NCBI RefSeq assembly: GCF_029201565.1
Contig: NZ_CP104002.1
Coordinates: forward strand, 2,249,001 to 2,313,000
Reading direction: 5' to 3'
From: Devosia sp. SD17-2
Lineage (GTDB): Bacteria > Pseudomonadota > Alphaproteobacteria > Rhizobiales > Devosiaceae
DNA: 64,000 nt
Part shown: one piece after another, positions 42,952 to 51,742 of the stretch
How the letters are laid out: every line of letters starts with the position of its first letter
How positions within the stretch are numbered: position 1 is the stretch's first letter
Notes under the pieces: generated by a model
The model's database searches: none
The model's input: the letters and a program-made list of their open reading frames with translations, nothing else
What the model was told of the DNA's origin: nothing
Program-made: the position numbers and the translations under genes

Positions 42952-43757
42952 GCGGCGTTATCCGATGCGGTCAGGCGCGGGGCGCTGGCGATGAGCGACC
43001 GCGTATAATCATGCTGCGGGGCGGCGAAGAGCTGGGCCGCGGGACCGACTTCCACCACCTCACCGAGATACATGACTGCAACACGATCGGATACGGATTC
43101 GACAACAGCCAGGTCGTGGCTGATGAAAAGGTAGGAGAGGCCAAGGTCATCGCGCAGCTGCTGGAGGAGAAGCAGGACCTGGGCCTGGACGGAGACGTCG
43201 AGGGCGCTGACCGGTTCATCGAGGACAAGGATGGATGCCTCGGCCGCCAGGGCGCGGGCTATGGCGATGCGCTGGGCCTGACCGCCCGAGAATTCATGCG
43301 GGTAACGGTCGAGCGTGTCGACGGGCATCTGGACGGCGTCGATCAGCTGACGTTTGCGCAAGGTGCGCTTCGTGGCGTCGTAGCCACAGAGGAGGCGCAG
43401 AGGCACGTCGAGGATTTCCCCGATGGTCTTGCGGGGATTGAGCGAGGCCACAGGGTCCTGAAAGACATATTGAATGGTGCGCCCGAAGGCCTTCGAGCCA
43501 GCGGCGGCCAGATCGCCCCATGGCTTGCCATCGATCAGCATGGAGCCCGAGGTTGGCTTCTCAAGCCCGACGAGCATGCGCGCCAGGGTCGATTTGCCTG
43601 AACCGCTTTCCCCGACAATGCCGAGGGTTTCGCCGCGCTGGAGATCGAGGGAAATGCCTTTGACGGCCTGGACCTCACTGGCCTTGCGACCGAACAGCGA
43701 TGTGCCGCCGCCAAAGGTTTTGACGAGATCTCGGATCTGAATGGCCGGGCCGGTCAT
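42948..43757 (-). CDS. ABC transporter ATP-binding protein, DppF/OppF type
   Basis: A 269-residue ATPase: Walker A GESGSGKSTLA, Q-loop FQDPVASLNP, signature FSGGQAQR, Walker B ILVLDEP and the switch His in FISHDLAVV, ending PQHDYTRSLI. It is the second nucleotide-binding subunit for the neighbouring permease-ATPase fusion. Its start overlaps the fusion gene stop by four bases and its stop overlaps the FadR gene start likewise. Confidence 0.94.
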   Translation of the reverse strand: MTGPAIQIRDLVKTFGGGTSLFGRKASEVQAVKGISLDLQRGETLGIVGESGSGKSTLARMLVGLEKPTSGSMLIDGKPWGDLAAAGSKAFGRTIQYVFQDPVASLNPRKTIGEILDVPLRLLCGYDATKRTLRKRQLIDAVQMPVDTLDRYPHEFSGGQAQRIAIARALAAEASILVLDEPVSALDVSVQAQVLLLLQQLRDDLGLSYLFISHDLAVVESVSDRVAVMYLGEVVEVGPAAQLFAAPQHDYTRSLIASAPRLTASDNAA

Positions 43758-45544
43758 GATTGGGCCTCCGCAAAGAGCGGGCGGACCCGGTCGAGGAAGC
43801 CGTGCCCTTCGCCAAGCTCGGGCACGCAGGCAATGAGGCGCTTGGTATAGTTGTGCTGGGGATTTTTCAGCACAGCCTGGGCATCACCCTGTTCGACGAT
43901 CTCGCCATTTTTCATCACCGCGACCCGGTCGCAGATCTGGGCGACAACGCCAAAATCATGGGTGATGAGGAGGAGGGCAAGGCCACGCTCGCGGCGCAGA
44001 TCCTGCAGGAGTTCGAGGATGCGGGCCTGTACGGTGACGTCGAGCGCGGTGGTCGGCTCGTCGGCAATGATGATGTCGGGGTCATTGGCAAGGGCCATGG
44101 CAATGCCGATGCGCTGGCGCTGGCCGCCGGAGAGTTCATGGGGGTAGGCGTTGACGCGGGTCGCCGCGTCGCGAATGCCGACCGTTTCCATGAGCTCGAC
44201 TGCGCGGGCCCGGGCGGCGGCCTTGCCGATGGGCTTGTGGGCGAGGATGGATTCGGCGATCTGGTCGCCGACCACGAAAAGGGGATGGAGCGTGGTCAGC
44301 GGGTCCTGGAAGACATAGGTGACACGGGCGCCGCGCATGCCGATGAGCTCCTGCGCCTTGAGGGAGAGAACATCCTTGCCCTCGATATAGACCGCACCAT
44401 TGGTGATGACACCAGGTGGAGAGGCGACCAGACCCATGAGCGAGAGCGCGGTGACAGACTTGCCCGACCCGCTTTCCCCGATCAGGCCCAGGCATTCACC
44501 CTTGTCGAGCCGGAAGCTGATATCGCGCACCGCGGGGGTGATCGTGTCGCCGGTGTCAAAGCCGGTCGAGAGGTTATCGACGACGAGGGCAGGGGCATTG
44601 GCGAGCGTTGCGGGCGGCGTGGCCGCGCGCGCGATTTTCGTGACCGCCATGGGCCGGTCCAGCGCGCCGGAGCGCAGGCGGGGATCAAGCACGTCCCGGA
44701 TGCCGTCGCCGAGCAGATTGATGCTCATGACAAGAACAAAGATCATGATGCCCGGAATGATCGAGGCATGAGGGGCGGTGAAGAGCTGGGCGCGCGCCTG
44801 GCCGAGCATGGACCCCAGATCTGACGTGGGTGGCTGGGCGCCAAGGCCGAGGAAGGAGAGGCCCGCTGTCTCAAGGATCATCCAGCCGACGGTGGTGGAC
44901 ATGGTGATGACAATCACCGGAAGGACATTGGGCAGGACTTCGGTGAAGAGAATGGCAGCGTGGCTCTTGCCCGAGAGGCGCGCGGCGTCAACGAATTCGC
45001 GATTGCGGATGGAGACGGTGACGCCGCGTATGTTGCGGGCAAAGAAGGGGATATTGACCAGAGCAATGGCGTAGAGCGCGTTGAGAAGGCCCGGGCCCAA
45101 GGCTGCAACGATGGCAATCGCCAAGAGGATATAGGGGAAGGCCATCAGCATATCGACAAAGCGCATCAGAATACTGTCGGTGGCGCCGCGCGTATAGCCG
45201 GCGACGAGGCCGATGAGCGAGCCGAAGAGGGCGGCAAGCGCGGTGGCGCTGATGCCGACAAGCAGGGAAACCTGCGTACCCCAGAGAAGGCGCGAAAGGA
45301 TATCCCGGCCCAGATGATCGGTGCCCAGGAGGTGGCCTTCGCTGAGCGGGGGCAGCAGACGATTGGGCTGGTCGGTGACGTCCGGATTGGGGATCGGCAG
45401 GACGGGAGCTAGCAGGGCCAGGATGACGACAAATCCGAAGATGAAGAGGCCGGCCGCGGCGAGGCGATTGGCCATGAGCAATTGCCAATTGCTGCGGCGC
45501 TTGCGGGGTGGCGGCGGGGCGGTGGGCGCGGTGATCACGGTCAT
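43754..45544 (-). CDS. Fused ABC permease (DppC) and ATPase (DppD)
   Basis: A 596-residue single protein. Residues 1 to about 295 are a DppC-type permease: helix near residue 35, LLGTDHLGRDILSRLLWGTQ, and EAA loop FVDAARLSGKSHAAILFTEVLPN. After a linker of about 35 residues (around TKIARAATPPATLANAP) comes a DppD-type ATPase: Walker A GESGSGKSVTA, Q-loop FQDPLTTLHP, signature LSGGQRQR, Walker B IIADEP and C-terminal PQHNYTKRLI. Two genes have been joined in frame, so one channel half carries its own motor domain. Overlaps of four bases bind it to both neighbours. Confidence 0.95.
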   Translation of the reverse strand: MTVITAPTAPPPPRKRRSNWQLLMANRLAAAGLFIFGFVVILALLAPVLPIPNPDVTDQPNRLLPPLSEGHLLGTDHLGRDILSRLLWGTQVSLLVGISATALAALFGSLIGLVAGYTRGATDSILMRFVDMLMAFPYILLAIAIVAALGPGLLNALYAIALVNIPFFARNIRGVTVSIRNREFVDAARLSGKSHAAILFTEVLPNVLPVIVITMSTTVGWMILETAGLSFLGLGAQPPTSDLGSMLGQARAQLFTAPHASIIPGIMIFVLVMSINLLGDGIRDVLDPRLRSGALDRPMAVTKIARAATPPATLANAPALVVDNLSTGFDTGDTITPAVRDISFRLDKGECLGLIGESGSGKSVTALSLMGLVASPPGVITNGAVYIEGKDVLSLKAQELIGMRGARVTYVFQDPLTTLHPLFVVGDQIAESILAHKPIGKAAARARAVELMETVGIRDAATRVNAYPHELSGGQRQRIGIAMALANDPDIIIADEPTTALDVTVQARILELLQDLRRERGLALLLITHDFGVVAQICDRVAVMKNGEIVEQGDAQAVLKNPQHNYTKRLIACVPELGEGHGFLDRVRPLFAEAQS

Positions 45545-46488
45545 GCCTTGAGCCTCGGATCGATCATGGCCTGGGCAACATCGGCCAGAAGATTGACGAG
45601 CACATAGACGGTGGCGGCAATGAGAACGCCGCCCTGGACCAGCAGCAGGTCACGGGTGGAGACGGCCTTGACCAGCATCTGTCCGAGGCCCGGCCACTGG
45701 AACACGGTTTCGATATAGACGGCGCCGCCAAGAACGAAGCCGGCCTGGATGCCCAGAACCGGAATGATGGAGACAAGGGCCGCCCGGAAGGCATGGCGAT
45801 ATATGACCTTGTTTTCGGAGACGCCCTTGGCGCGCGCGGTGCGGATGAAATCCTGGCGCAGGACTTCGAGCATGGCGGCGCGGGTGAGGCGGGCGACCAC
45901 GCCGGTGGCGACAATGGCTAGGGTGGAGGCGGGCAGGATCAGATGGCGGAGCAGATCGGGCAGATCGCCGCCGCCATAGACCGCATACATGCCAGAGGCC
46001 GGCAGCAGCTTCCATTGCACGGCAAAGAAGAGAATGAATACGAGGCCGAGGAAGAAGGCCGGCATGGAAATGCCGATGAGGACGAAAAAGGTGATGATGC
46101 GATCAGTCCAGCCGAACTGGCGCACGGCCGAGACGATGCCCGCCAGAATGCCGAGCACCGAGCAGATGATGAGCGAGGCACCGGCGAGGATAAGGGTTGC
46201 CGAAAAGCGTTCGAGCACTTCATCGAGGACGGGGCGATTGAGGATATAGGAGCGCCCGAAATCGCCCTGGAGGAGATTGCCGATCCAGATGACATATTGC
46301 TCGGGCCAGGAGCGATCGAGGCCAAGGGCGCGATTGATGCGCGCGACATTGTCCGGCGTGGCATAGGAGCCGAGCAGCGCCTGGGCCGGATCGCCTGGGA
46401 TCAGCTTCATCACCAAGAAGACGATGATGGAGAGGCCCAAAATGACGGGAATGGCGGCCAGCAGACGCTTGCCGATATAGGCGGTCAT
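45541..46488 (-). CDS. ABC transporter permease, DppB type
   Basis: A 315-residue six-helix inner-membrane protein: LSIIVFLVMKLIPGDPAQALLG at the start (core LVMKLIPGDPAQ), then EQYVIWIGNLLQGDFG, and EAA loop FIRTARAKGVSENKVIYRHAFRAAL. ATG 46488 is chosen as it has an AGGA site and gives the family N-terminus MTAYIGKRLLAAIP; longer starts fall in repeat sequence. It overlaps the fused permease-ATPase gene by four bases and is separated from the binding-protein gene upstream by hairpins. Confidence 0.94.
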   Translation of the reverse strand: MTAYIGKRLLAAIPVILGLSIIVFLVMKLIPGDPAQALLGSYATPDNVARINRALGLDRSWPEQYVIWIGNLLQGDFGRSYILNRPVLDEVLERFSATLILAGASLIICSVLGILAGIVSAVRQFGWTDRIITFFVLIGISMPAFFLGLVFILFFAVQWKLLPASGMYAVYGGGDLPDLLRHLILPASTLAIVATGVVARLTRAAMLEVLRQDFIRTARAKGVSENKVIYRHAFRAALVSIIPVLGIQAGFVLGGAVYIETVFQWPGLGQMLVKAVSTRDLLLVQGGVLIAATVYVLVNLLADVAQAMIDPRLKA

Positions 46489-46510
46489 GGTCGGGTCCTC
46501 CTTGTGCGGC

Positions 46511-46563
46511 GGTGGGGGTGGGAAAGAGTACCCCCACCTAGCCTCCCCCTGGGAAGGGGGAGG
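46511..46563. repeat. Two REP-like hairpins between binding-protein and permease genes
   Basis: GGTGGGGGT at 46511-46519 pairs with ACCCCCACC at 46530-46538, and CCTCCCCCT at 46542-46550 pairs with AGGGGGAGG at 46555-46563 over GGGA. A further weaker CCCC/GGGG pair lies near 46610-46625. The cluster lies inside the operon transcribed leftward and may lower expression of the permease and ATPase genes relative to the binding protein. Confidence 0.68.
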
Positions 46564-46643
46564 GACGGATCGCGTTTGCCGAAGTGCTGGTGAGCCACTG
46601 CCGGGCTCCTCCCCCTTCACAGGGGAAGTTGGGTGGCGGTGCC

Positions 46644-48212
46644 CTACTGCTTGGTCACATCCCGCAGGACGAGGCTGAAGTCGGGCTGGAGTTCGAAATC
46701 GCCGACGGCGCTGGTGACGACGGCGTTCTGCTTCCAGTTGGCGACGAAGAGCCAGGGGGCATCCTCGTGGGTGATGGCCTGGACCTGCTTATAGAGTTCG
46801 CCGCGTTCGGCCGGATCGGTAGCGAGACGGGCCTGATCGAGCAGGGCGTCCACTTCCGGATTGGAGTAGTAGGAGGAATTAAAGCCCCCTTCAGCCGGGA
46901 AGGCAGCGGTGCGCAAAGTGAGGAAGGGCAGGGTGTCCGGGTCGGAGGTCATCCAGGCCATTTCTGCCATGTCGCCCTTGCCTTCGAGGCCGGGGTTCAC
47001 TTCCGAAAGGAAGGTGTTCCACTCATAGGTCTTGATCTCGACATTGAGCCCGACGGCGGCAAGATCGGCCTGAATGGCGGTGCCCATGGGGACCGGGTCC
47101 AGCATGCCCGAGCCGCCCTCGGTGACGAGGAAGGTGAGCGAAGCGCCTTCGGCCCCGGCTTCGGCAAGCAGCGCCTTGGCCTTTTCCGGGTCATAGGGAT
47201 AGGGCGCGACATCCTCATTATAGGCCCAGTTGAAGGCGGGCGGGATGGGGCCGGCGGAAACTTCGGCGGTGCCCTGGAGCACGTCGGTGACGAGGCTTTC
47301 CTTGTTGACCGCGTAGTTCACCGCCTGGCGCACGCGGACATCGGCAAACGGGCCTTCCTTGGCATTGAGCATGACGTACCAGACATGCGGGCCGACGGCC
47401 TCAACGACCTGGTAATTGGCGTCGTTCCGGAACTGGGCGACATTGTCGGGCGGCGTTTCGAGCAGCACATCAATGCCGCCCGAGAGCATTTCGGCAACGC
47501 GGGTATTGGCGTCGGTGATGGGGCGGAAGATGACGGCCTCAAGCGCCGGCGCACCATCCCAATAGGCGTCATTGCGCGAGGCGACGACGCGGGTATTGGA
47601 CTGCCATTCCTCGAATTTGAAGGGGCCGGTGCCCACGGGATTGCGGCCATAGTCAGCGCCGGAGGCTTCGACGGCGGCGGGGGAGACGATGAGGCCGGTG
47701 GGCGAGGCGAGGTTCGACATGAACGGCGCGAACGGCTCGTTGAGGGTGAATTTCACCGTCAGATCATCGACCACCTCGACTGTCTCGACTGCCGAAAAGA
47801 AGAAGGCGAGGGGGAAGGGGCCGGTCGAGGCAAAGGCGTGGTTTTCGTCCAGCATGCGGTCGAAGTTGAACTTCACCGCCTCGGCGTTGAACGGGGTGCC
47901 ATCGTGGAAGGTGACGCCGTCGCGCAGGTTGAATGTGTATTCGAGGCCGTCCTCGGAAATGGTCCAGTCGGTCGCCAGTGCCGGTTCGATCTCGAGCGTA
48001 CCCGGCGCATTGCGCACAAGGCCGTCGTAAATGTTAACCGCGATGCGGAAGTCGTTTGATGCCGTCGACACATGCGGGTCGAGCGAGGCGGGCTCGGCGA
48101 TCTGGCCGACGACGAGAATGTTGGGGGGAGTCTGGGCCATGGCCGGAGCGGCCAGGGTGAGAGCAGTTGCGGCGAGCAGCGCGGACGCCATGCCTTTCCA
48201 GTGACGGATCAT
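46644..48212 (-). CDS. Oligopeptide-type ABC transporter substrate-binding protein
   Basis: A 522-residue periplasmic SBP_bac_5 protein. A signal peptide ends at APAMAQ. The family pattern is LATDWTISEDGLEYTFNLRDGVTFHDG (core TFNLRDGVTFHDG), AVNYAVNKESL and a C-terminal half typical of Dpp/Nik/Gsi-like proteins. It is the first gene of the leftward importer operon, followed after 155 bases of hairpin-rich sequence by the permease gene. It is divergent from the DUF1028 gene across a pair of AT-rich operators. Ligand unknown. Confidence 0.93.
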   Translation of the reverse strand: MIRHWKGMASALLAATALTLAAPAMAQTPPNILVVGQIAEPASLDPHVSTASNDFRIAVNIYDGLVRNAPGTLEIEPALATDWTISEDGLEYTFNLRDGVTFHDGTPFNAEAVKFNFDRMLDENHAFASTGPFPLAFFFSAVETVEVVDDLTVKFTLNEPFAPFMSNLASPTGLIVSPAAVEASGADYGRNPVGTGPFKFEEWQSNTRVVASRNDAYWDGAPALEAVIFRPITDANTRVAEMLSGGIDVLLETPPDNVAQFRNDANYQVVEAVGPHVWYVMLNAKEGPFADVRVRQAVNYAVNKESLVTDVLQGTAEVSAGPIPPAFNWAYNEDVAPYPYDPEKAKALLAEAGAEGASLTFLVTEGGSGMLDPVPMGTAIQADLAAVGLNVEIKTYEWNTFLSEVNPGLEGKGDMAEMAWMTSDPDTLPFLTLRTAAFPAEGGFNSSYYSNPEVDALLDQARLATDPAERGELYKQVQAITHEDAPWLFVANWKQNAVVTSAVGDFELQPDFSLVLRDVTKQ

Positions 48213-48275
48213 CGTTTCCTCCTTGCGTTCCCTCGCCCTTGTCTTGCGGTGCGGACCGTGGAAGACGGGCTTGAT

Positions 48276-48322
48276 AATTTATCATCATAAATTTGCCGAC
48301 TGTCAATTTATGATGATAAATA
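48276..48322. promoter_or_regulatory. Pair of AT-rich operators between binding-protein and DUF1028 genes
   Basis: AATTTATCATCATAAATT at 48276-48293 and AATTTATGATGATAAATA at 48305-48322 are each near-palindromic (arms AATTTAT/ATAAATT) and are inverted copies of one another, with centres 29 bases apart. They lie between divergent genes, about 64 bases from the binding-protein start and 22 from the DUF1028 start. They are strikingly AT-rich for this genome. The FadR-type protein from 42145 is the natural candidate ligand. Confidence 0.76.
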
Positions 48323-48344
48323 GAAGTTCCATGAGGATGACCGC

Positions 48345-48983
48345 ATGACTTTTTCCATCGTTGCCCGCGACCCCGAGACCGGTGCATTCGGCGTGGCTAC
48401 GGCAACGGGCGGTCCGGCCGTGGGCGCGCTGGTGCCCCATACGCGTCAGGGATTTGGGGCGGCAGCAACGCAGGCCATGACCAATCCCTATCTGGCGATC
48501 GATGCCCTTGAGAGGCTTGGCGACCAGTCGGCCGACAGGGCGCTGGAGGGGGCGCTGGCGCGTGATGATGGGCGGCAGCGCCGGCAGGTCGTTGTGGTCG
48601 ACAAGACCGGCGGTGTCGTGGGCTGGACGGGGCACGAGTGCACGGGCTTTGCCGGGCATGTTCTCGATGCGGGCGTCGGTGTGGCCGGCAATATGCTCGT
48701 TGGGCCAGCGGTTCTCGAGGCAATGATCGGGGCTTATCGGTCGGCACTGGGTAGCGGATTTGCGCGGGCGCTGGTGGCCGCCATGCAGGCCGGCGAGGCG
48801 GCCGGGGGTGACAGCCGCGGCATCAGTTCGGCGGCGTTGCGCGTGCAGGGAGATCAGGCGTATGCCGATATCGATCTTCGGGTAGATTTTTCGGACAACC
48901 CGCTGGCGGCGCTGGAAGATTTGCTCGAGAGAACCGTCGCCGGCCCCTATGCTGCGTTTTTCGCCGAGGTGCCGCGGCGCTGA
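48345..48983 (+). CDS. DUF1028 family protein (Ntn-hydrolase-like)
   Basis: A 212-residue protein starting MTFSIVARDPETGAFGVATATGGPAVGALVPH, summarised by its core GVATATGGPAVG, then GAAATQAMTNP, a TGHECTGFAGH segment and VAGNMLVG. These are standard DUF1028 features, and the fold is that of Ntn hydrolases. Unlike true Ntn enzymes the catalytic residue is not certain; Ser4 or a threonine in the TATGG stretch are candidates. It is divergent from an oligopeptide-type importer and shares its operators, which fits a role in cleaving the imported compound. This role is inferred. Confidence 0.9.
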   Translation: MTFSIVARDPETGAFGVATATGGPAVGALVPHTRQGFGAAATQAMTNPYLAIDALERLGDQSADRALEGALARDDGRQRRQVVVVDKTGGVVGWTGHECTGFAGHVLDAGVGVAGNMLVGPAVLEAMIGAYRSALGSGFARALVAAMQAGEAAGGDSRGISSAALRVQGDQAYADIDLRVDFSDNPLAALEDLLERTVAGPYAAFFAEVPRR

Positions 48984-49011
48984 CCACTTCTTTGAGCCGG
49001 GCCGCGCCATA

Positions 49012-49043
49012 GAAAAAGCATCGGGCCGATTGGTCCGATGCTT
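49012..49043 (-). terminator. Terminator of the PotABCD-like operon
   Basis: AAGCATCGG at 49016-49024 pairs with CCGATGCTT at 49035-49043 over ten bases. Read leftward the stem is followed by TTTTTC (complement of 49012-49017). It lies 35 bases past the stop of the COG0212 gene, and could also stop rightward transcripts from DUF1028. Confidence 0.82.
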
Positions 49044-49077
49044 GTGGCATGCGCAGGTCGCGGGCAGAAAACCGGCG

Positions 49078-49836
49078 CTATTGGGCGGAATTGGCCTGCA
49101 ATTCGCGCAGGAAGGGGATGGATTCGAACTGATCGGGCTGCACATTTTCCCAGGAGATTCCCTTGGGGCGGGTGTGCTGGCTATTTGTGGTGATCAACTC
49201 TTTCTCGGTGGCGACATAGTCCATCCAGCAGTCGAAGTGCATCATGACGATATCGCCATCGGGCACGACCTGGGTGGAGTGGACGCTGGTGACCAGCGGG
49301 GTATCGGGACGGATGCGGCCGAGCTCGTTGAGCACGCCGGCCTCGAGATCAGCAAAGCCGCCGCCCTTGCCGGTGCGGGCGCCCTGGCGCGTGACCGCGA
49401 CGGAACCGAAGACGCAGAAATCGAGCTCGGGAATGTCGGTGAATTCGATGCGCTCGCCATGGTGCATATAGCCCTGGTGGCTGGCGGCGAGTTCAAAGGT
49501 GATGCCCTTTTCCTGCAGCACGGCCGGATCGATGCGGACATAGGGTGCACTCTGGACCAGCTCGGGCACCGGGCAATAGAGCGTCTTGCCTTCATAGAGG
49601 GCGCGCAGGCGCAGGGAATATTGCGCGGAGTCCGGGTTGACCTTGACTGCCTTGGCCGTCTTCCAGGCGGGAATCTGGGTCATGTGCCAGGCGGCATTGT
49701 CGGCGCCGGTGAAATTGGGGATATGGCTGCGGGCAGGGCCGATGGCCACGCCGTCCGCAACCAACTGATCCCAGATGGCATTGCGCAACTCGTCTTTGGC
49801 AGGGTTGCGACCCGCCCAGCGACCACGATCGGTCAT
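49078..49836 (-). CDS. COG0212 5-formyltetrahydrofolate cycloligase-like protein
   Basis: A 252-residue protein of the 5-FCL-like subgroup, larger than classical cycloligase (about 190 residues). The nucleotide/folate loop reads RQGARTGKGGGFADLEAGVL, matching the GKGxGFADLE form of the paralogue and not the RLGxGxGYYDR of true cycloligase. N-terminal NPAKDELRNAIWDQL and WHMTQIPAWKTAKAVKVNPD support the call. ATG 49836 has GGAG 6 bases upstream; ATGs at 49848-49851 overlapping the ATPase stop lack one. It is the last gene of an ABC importer operon. COG0212 genes have been linked by comparative genomics to thiamin metabolism, so a thiamin-related ligand is plausible. Confidence 0.84.
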   Translation of the reverse strand: MTDRGRWAGRNPAKDELRNAIWDQLVADGVAIGPARSHIPNFTGADNAAWHMTQIPAWKTAKAVKVNPDSAQYSLRLRALYEGKTLYCPVPELVQSAPYVRIDPAVLQEKGITFELAASHQGYMHHGERIEFTDIPELDFCVFGSVAVTRQGARTGKGGGFADLEAGVLNELGRIRPDTPLVTSVHSTQVVPDGDIVMMHFDCWMDYVATEKELITTNSQHTRPKGISWENVQPDQFESIPFLRELQANSAQ

Positions 49837-49850
49837 CACAATCTCCATCA

Positions 49851-50951
49851 TTAGGTAGCAGTGTTCCCAAGCCGCAGACCACTGCTCGCATCGAACAGGA
49901 GTGGCGGCTGCTGCGGCGGGAAAAGCAGAATTTCTGGCCCGGCAATGGCCTGGTCGGTGGTCGTGCGCACGGTTAGGCGCGTGCTGCCGGCCTCGACGTG
50001 GACGAGGCGATCACCGCCGACGAACTCGATGGCAGAGACGCGGGCCGGCAGGCCGCCCTCGCCAGTGGCGGCAATGGCAAGCGCTTCGGGGCGCAGCGCC
50101 ATGAGGCACGGCTTGCCTGGCTTCAGGCCGGACGCCTGCGGGGTGAGTTCGATCGCGGGGCGCCAGATCTGGCCATTGGCCATGGTCCAGCTGTCTTCCG
50201 TGCGGGCGGTCAGCGGCAAAAGATTGGCCGGCGGGCTGCCGATAAAGCCGGCGATATAGGATGTCGCCGGGGCACGGTAGAGAGTCTCGGGCGCCTCATA
50301 CTGGAGCACGCGACCTGCATTCATCACCGCGATCTTGTCGGAGGTGGCGAGAGCCTCGGCCTGATCGTGGGTGACCATGATCGTGGTGATGCCGGTGCGG
50401 TCGTGCAGTTCGCGCAGTTCAAGGCGCACCTTGTGGCGCAGCACGGCATCGAGGTTTGACAGCGGCTCATCAAGCAGAAGCAGGCGTGGGCGGATGGCAA
50501 TGGCGCGGGCGATTGCCACGCGCTGCTGCTGGCCCCCGGACAGCTCGCCCGGCTTGCGGCTCAGGGCAGGATCAAGGCCGACCATGGCAAGGGATTCATC
50601 TACGCGCTTTTCCGCCTCGGCGCGGTCCATGCCCAGCATGTCGAGGCCGAAGCGGACATTCTGGCGAATGGAGAGATGGGGAAAGAGAGCGTAGTTCTGG
50701 AAGACGAGCCCAATATTGCGCTTCCAGGGGGGAAGCGTCGTGATGTCTTCGCCGCCGAGCTCGATGGCGCCGTTATCAGGTTCGAGCAGGCCGGCCATGA
50801 TCTGCAGCAGGGTGGACTTGCCGCAACCGCTGGGGCCGAGCAGGGAGACGAAGGCACCCTGTTCGACGTCGAGGTCGATCCCATGCAGGGCCATAGTGCC
50901 TTTGTAGCTCTTCTTGACCGAGCGGATGCGAAGATAGGGAGATCCGGTCAT
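49851..50951 (-). CDS. ABC transporter ATP-binding protein (PotA/FbpC-like)
   Basis: A 366-residue ATPase of the polyamine/iron/thiamin importer class: Walker A GPSGCGKSTLL, Q-loop FQNYALFPHLS, signature LSGGQQQRVAIARA, Walker B LLLLDEPLSNLDA, switch His in VTHDQAEAL, and a C-terminal TOBE domain from about residue 280 (CLMALRPEALAIA). It overlaps the permease gene before it by one base (TGATG) and is followed by the COG0212 gene, whose first ATGs overlap its stop. Confidence 0.94.
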   Translation of the reverse strand: MTGSPYLRIRSVKKSYKGTMALHGIDLDVEQGAFVSLLGPSGCGKSTLLQIMAGLLEPDNGAIELGGEDITTLPPWKRNIGLVFQNYALFPHLSIRQNVRFGLDMLGMDRAEAEKRVDESLAMVGLDPALSRKPGELSGGQQQRVAIARAIAIRPRLLLLDEPLSNLDAVLRHKVRLELRELHDRTGITTIMVTHDQAEALATSDKIAVMNAGRVLQYEAPETLYRAPATSYIAGFIGSPPANLLPLTARTEDSWTMANGQIWRPAIELTPQASGLKPGKPCLMALRPEALAIAATGEGGLPARVSAIEFVGGDRLVHVEAGSTRLTVRTTTDQAIAGPEILLFPPQQPPLLFDASSGLRLGNTAT

Positions 50952-51742
50952 CAGAACCGCCTTGAAAGCTGGAAGAGGCGCTGGCCGAGCACGATCACGA
51001 TAACGGTGAAGGCGACGATCATCGCCGCAATGGCTATGGTCGTCGGGTCAATGCCCTCGGTGCGCAGCCGCGAGAAGGTGCGGACAGGGAAAGTGATCCA
51101 GCCGGCTCCGGCGATGAGAGTGGTCACCACGACGTCGTTGAACGAGACGAGGAAGGCAATGGCTGTACTGGAGAGGAGGCCCGGCATGGCTAGCGGCAGG
51201 GTGACACGGCGCACGACATGCCAGGGAGAGGCGCCGAGGCTCTTGGCCGCCGCTTCGAGGCGCGGGTCGATCTCGTCGAAGGTGGCGATCATGATGCGCG
51301 CGGCAAAGGGCATGGTGATGGTCACATGCGCCAGGATCAAGCCGGGCAGGGTGCCGTTGATGCCCAGCTGTGCATAGATCGAGAGCAGGGCGATCGCCCA
51401 GACGACGAGCGGCAGGGTGAGCGGAGCGAGCAGCAGCACTTCGAGCGCCAGGCGATAGCTCGGCTTGCCGCGTACAAGGCCAAAGGCGGCGAGGCTGGAA
51501 AGCCCCACGGCAATGGCTGTCGAGATGACGCCGAGGATCGTGCTGATCCAGAGACTGCTCTTGTATTCGTTGTGGTTGAAGGCTTCCTCGAACCAGCGCA
51601 GCGAATAGGAGCGCGGCGGGAAGCGGAAGATATTGCCGCCATCAAAGGCCGAAAAGATCAGCACGATGATCGGGGCGAGCAGGAAGAGCAGGATGGCAAG
51701 GACGCCAGCGAGCAACAGGGCCTTGCTGAAGCGGGATGTCAT
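50951..51742 (-). CDS. ABC transporter permease (PotC-like)
   Basis: A 263-residue six-helix inner-membrane protein. AFDGGNIFRFPPRSYSLRWF after the first helix (core FPPRSYSLRWF) is the typical PotC start, and the EAA loop is LEAAAKSLGASPWHVVRRVTLPLAMPGLL (core AAKSLGASPWHV). It overlaps both neighbouring genes, by one and four bases. Confidence 0.94.
   Translation of the reverse strand: MTSRFSKALLLAGVLAILLFLLAPIIVLIFSAFDGGNIFRFPPRSYSLRWFEEAFNHNEYKSSLWISTILGVISTAIAVGLSSLAAFGLVRGKPSYRLALEVLLLAPLTLPLVVWAIALLSIYAQLGINGTLPGLILAHVTITMPFAARIMIATFDEIDPRLEAAAKSLGASPWHVVRRVTLPLAMPGLLSSTAIAFLVSFNDVVVTTLIAGAGWITFPVRTFSRLRTEGIDPTTIAIAAMIVAFTVIVIVLGQRLFQLSRRF

Noticed and set aside
46511..46625. CRISPR-like array
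   Set aside because: Repeated GC-rich pieces are hairpins of different sequence with no regular spacer length; they are REP elements. No array exists elsewhere in the window.
49852..50951. Naming the 49.8-53.7 kb importer potABCD
   Set aside because: PotABCD-like proteins share one architecture with iron, thiamin and phosphonate importers, so polyamine specificity cannot be claimed; gene symbols were left empty.
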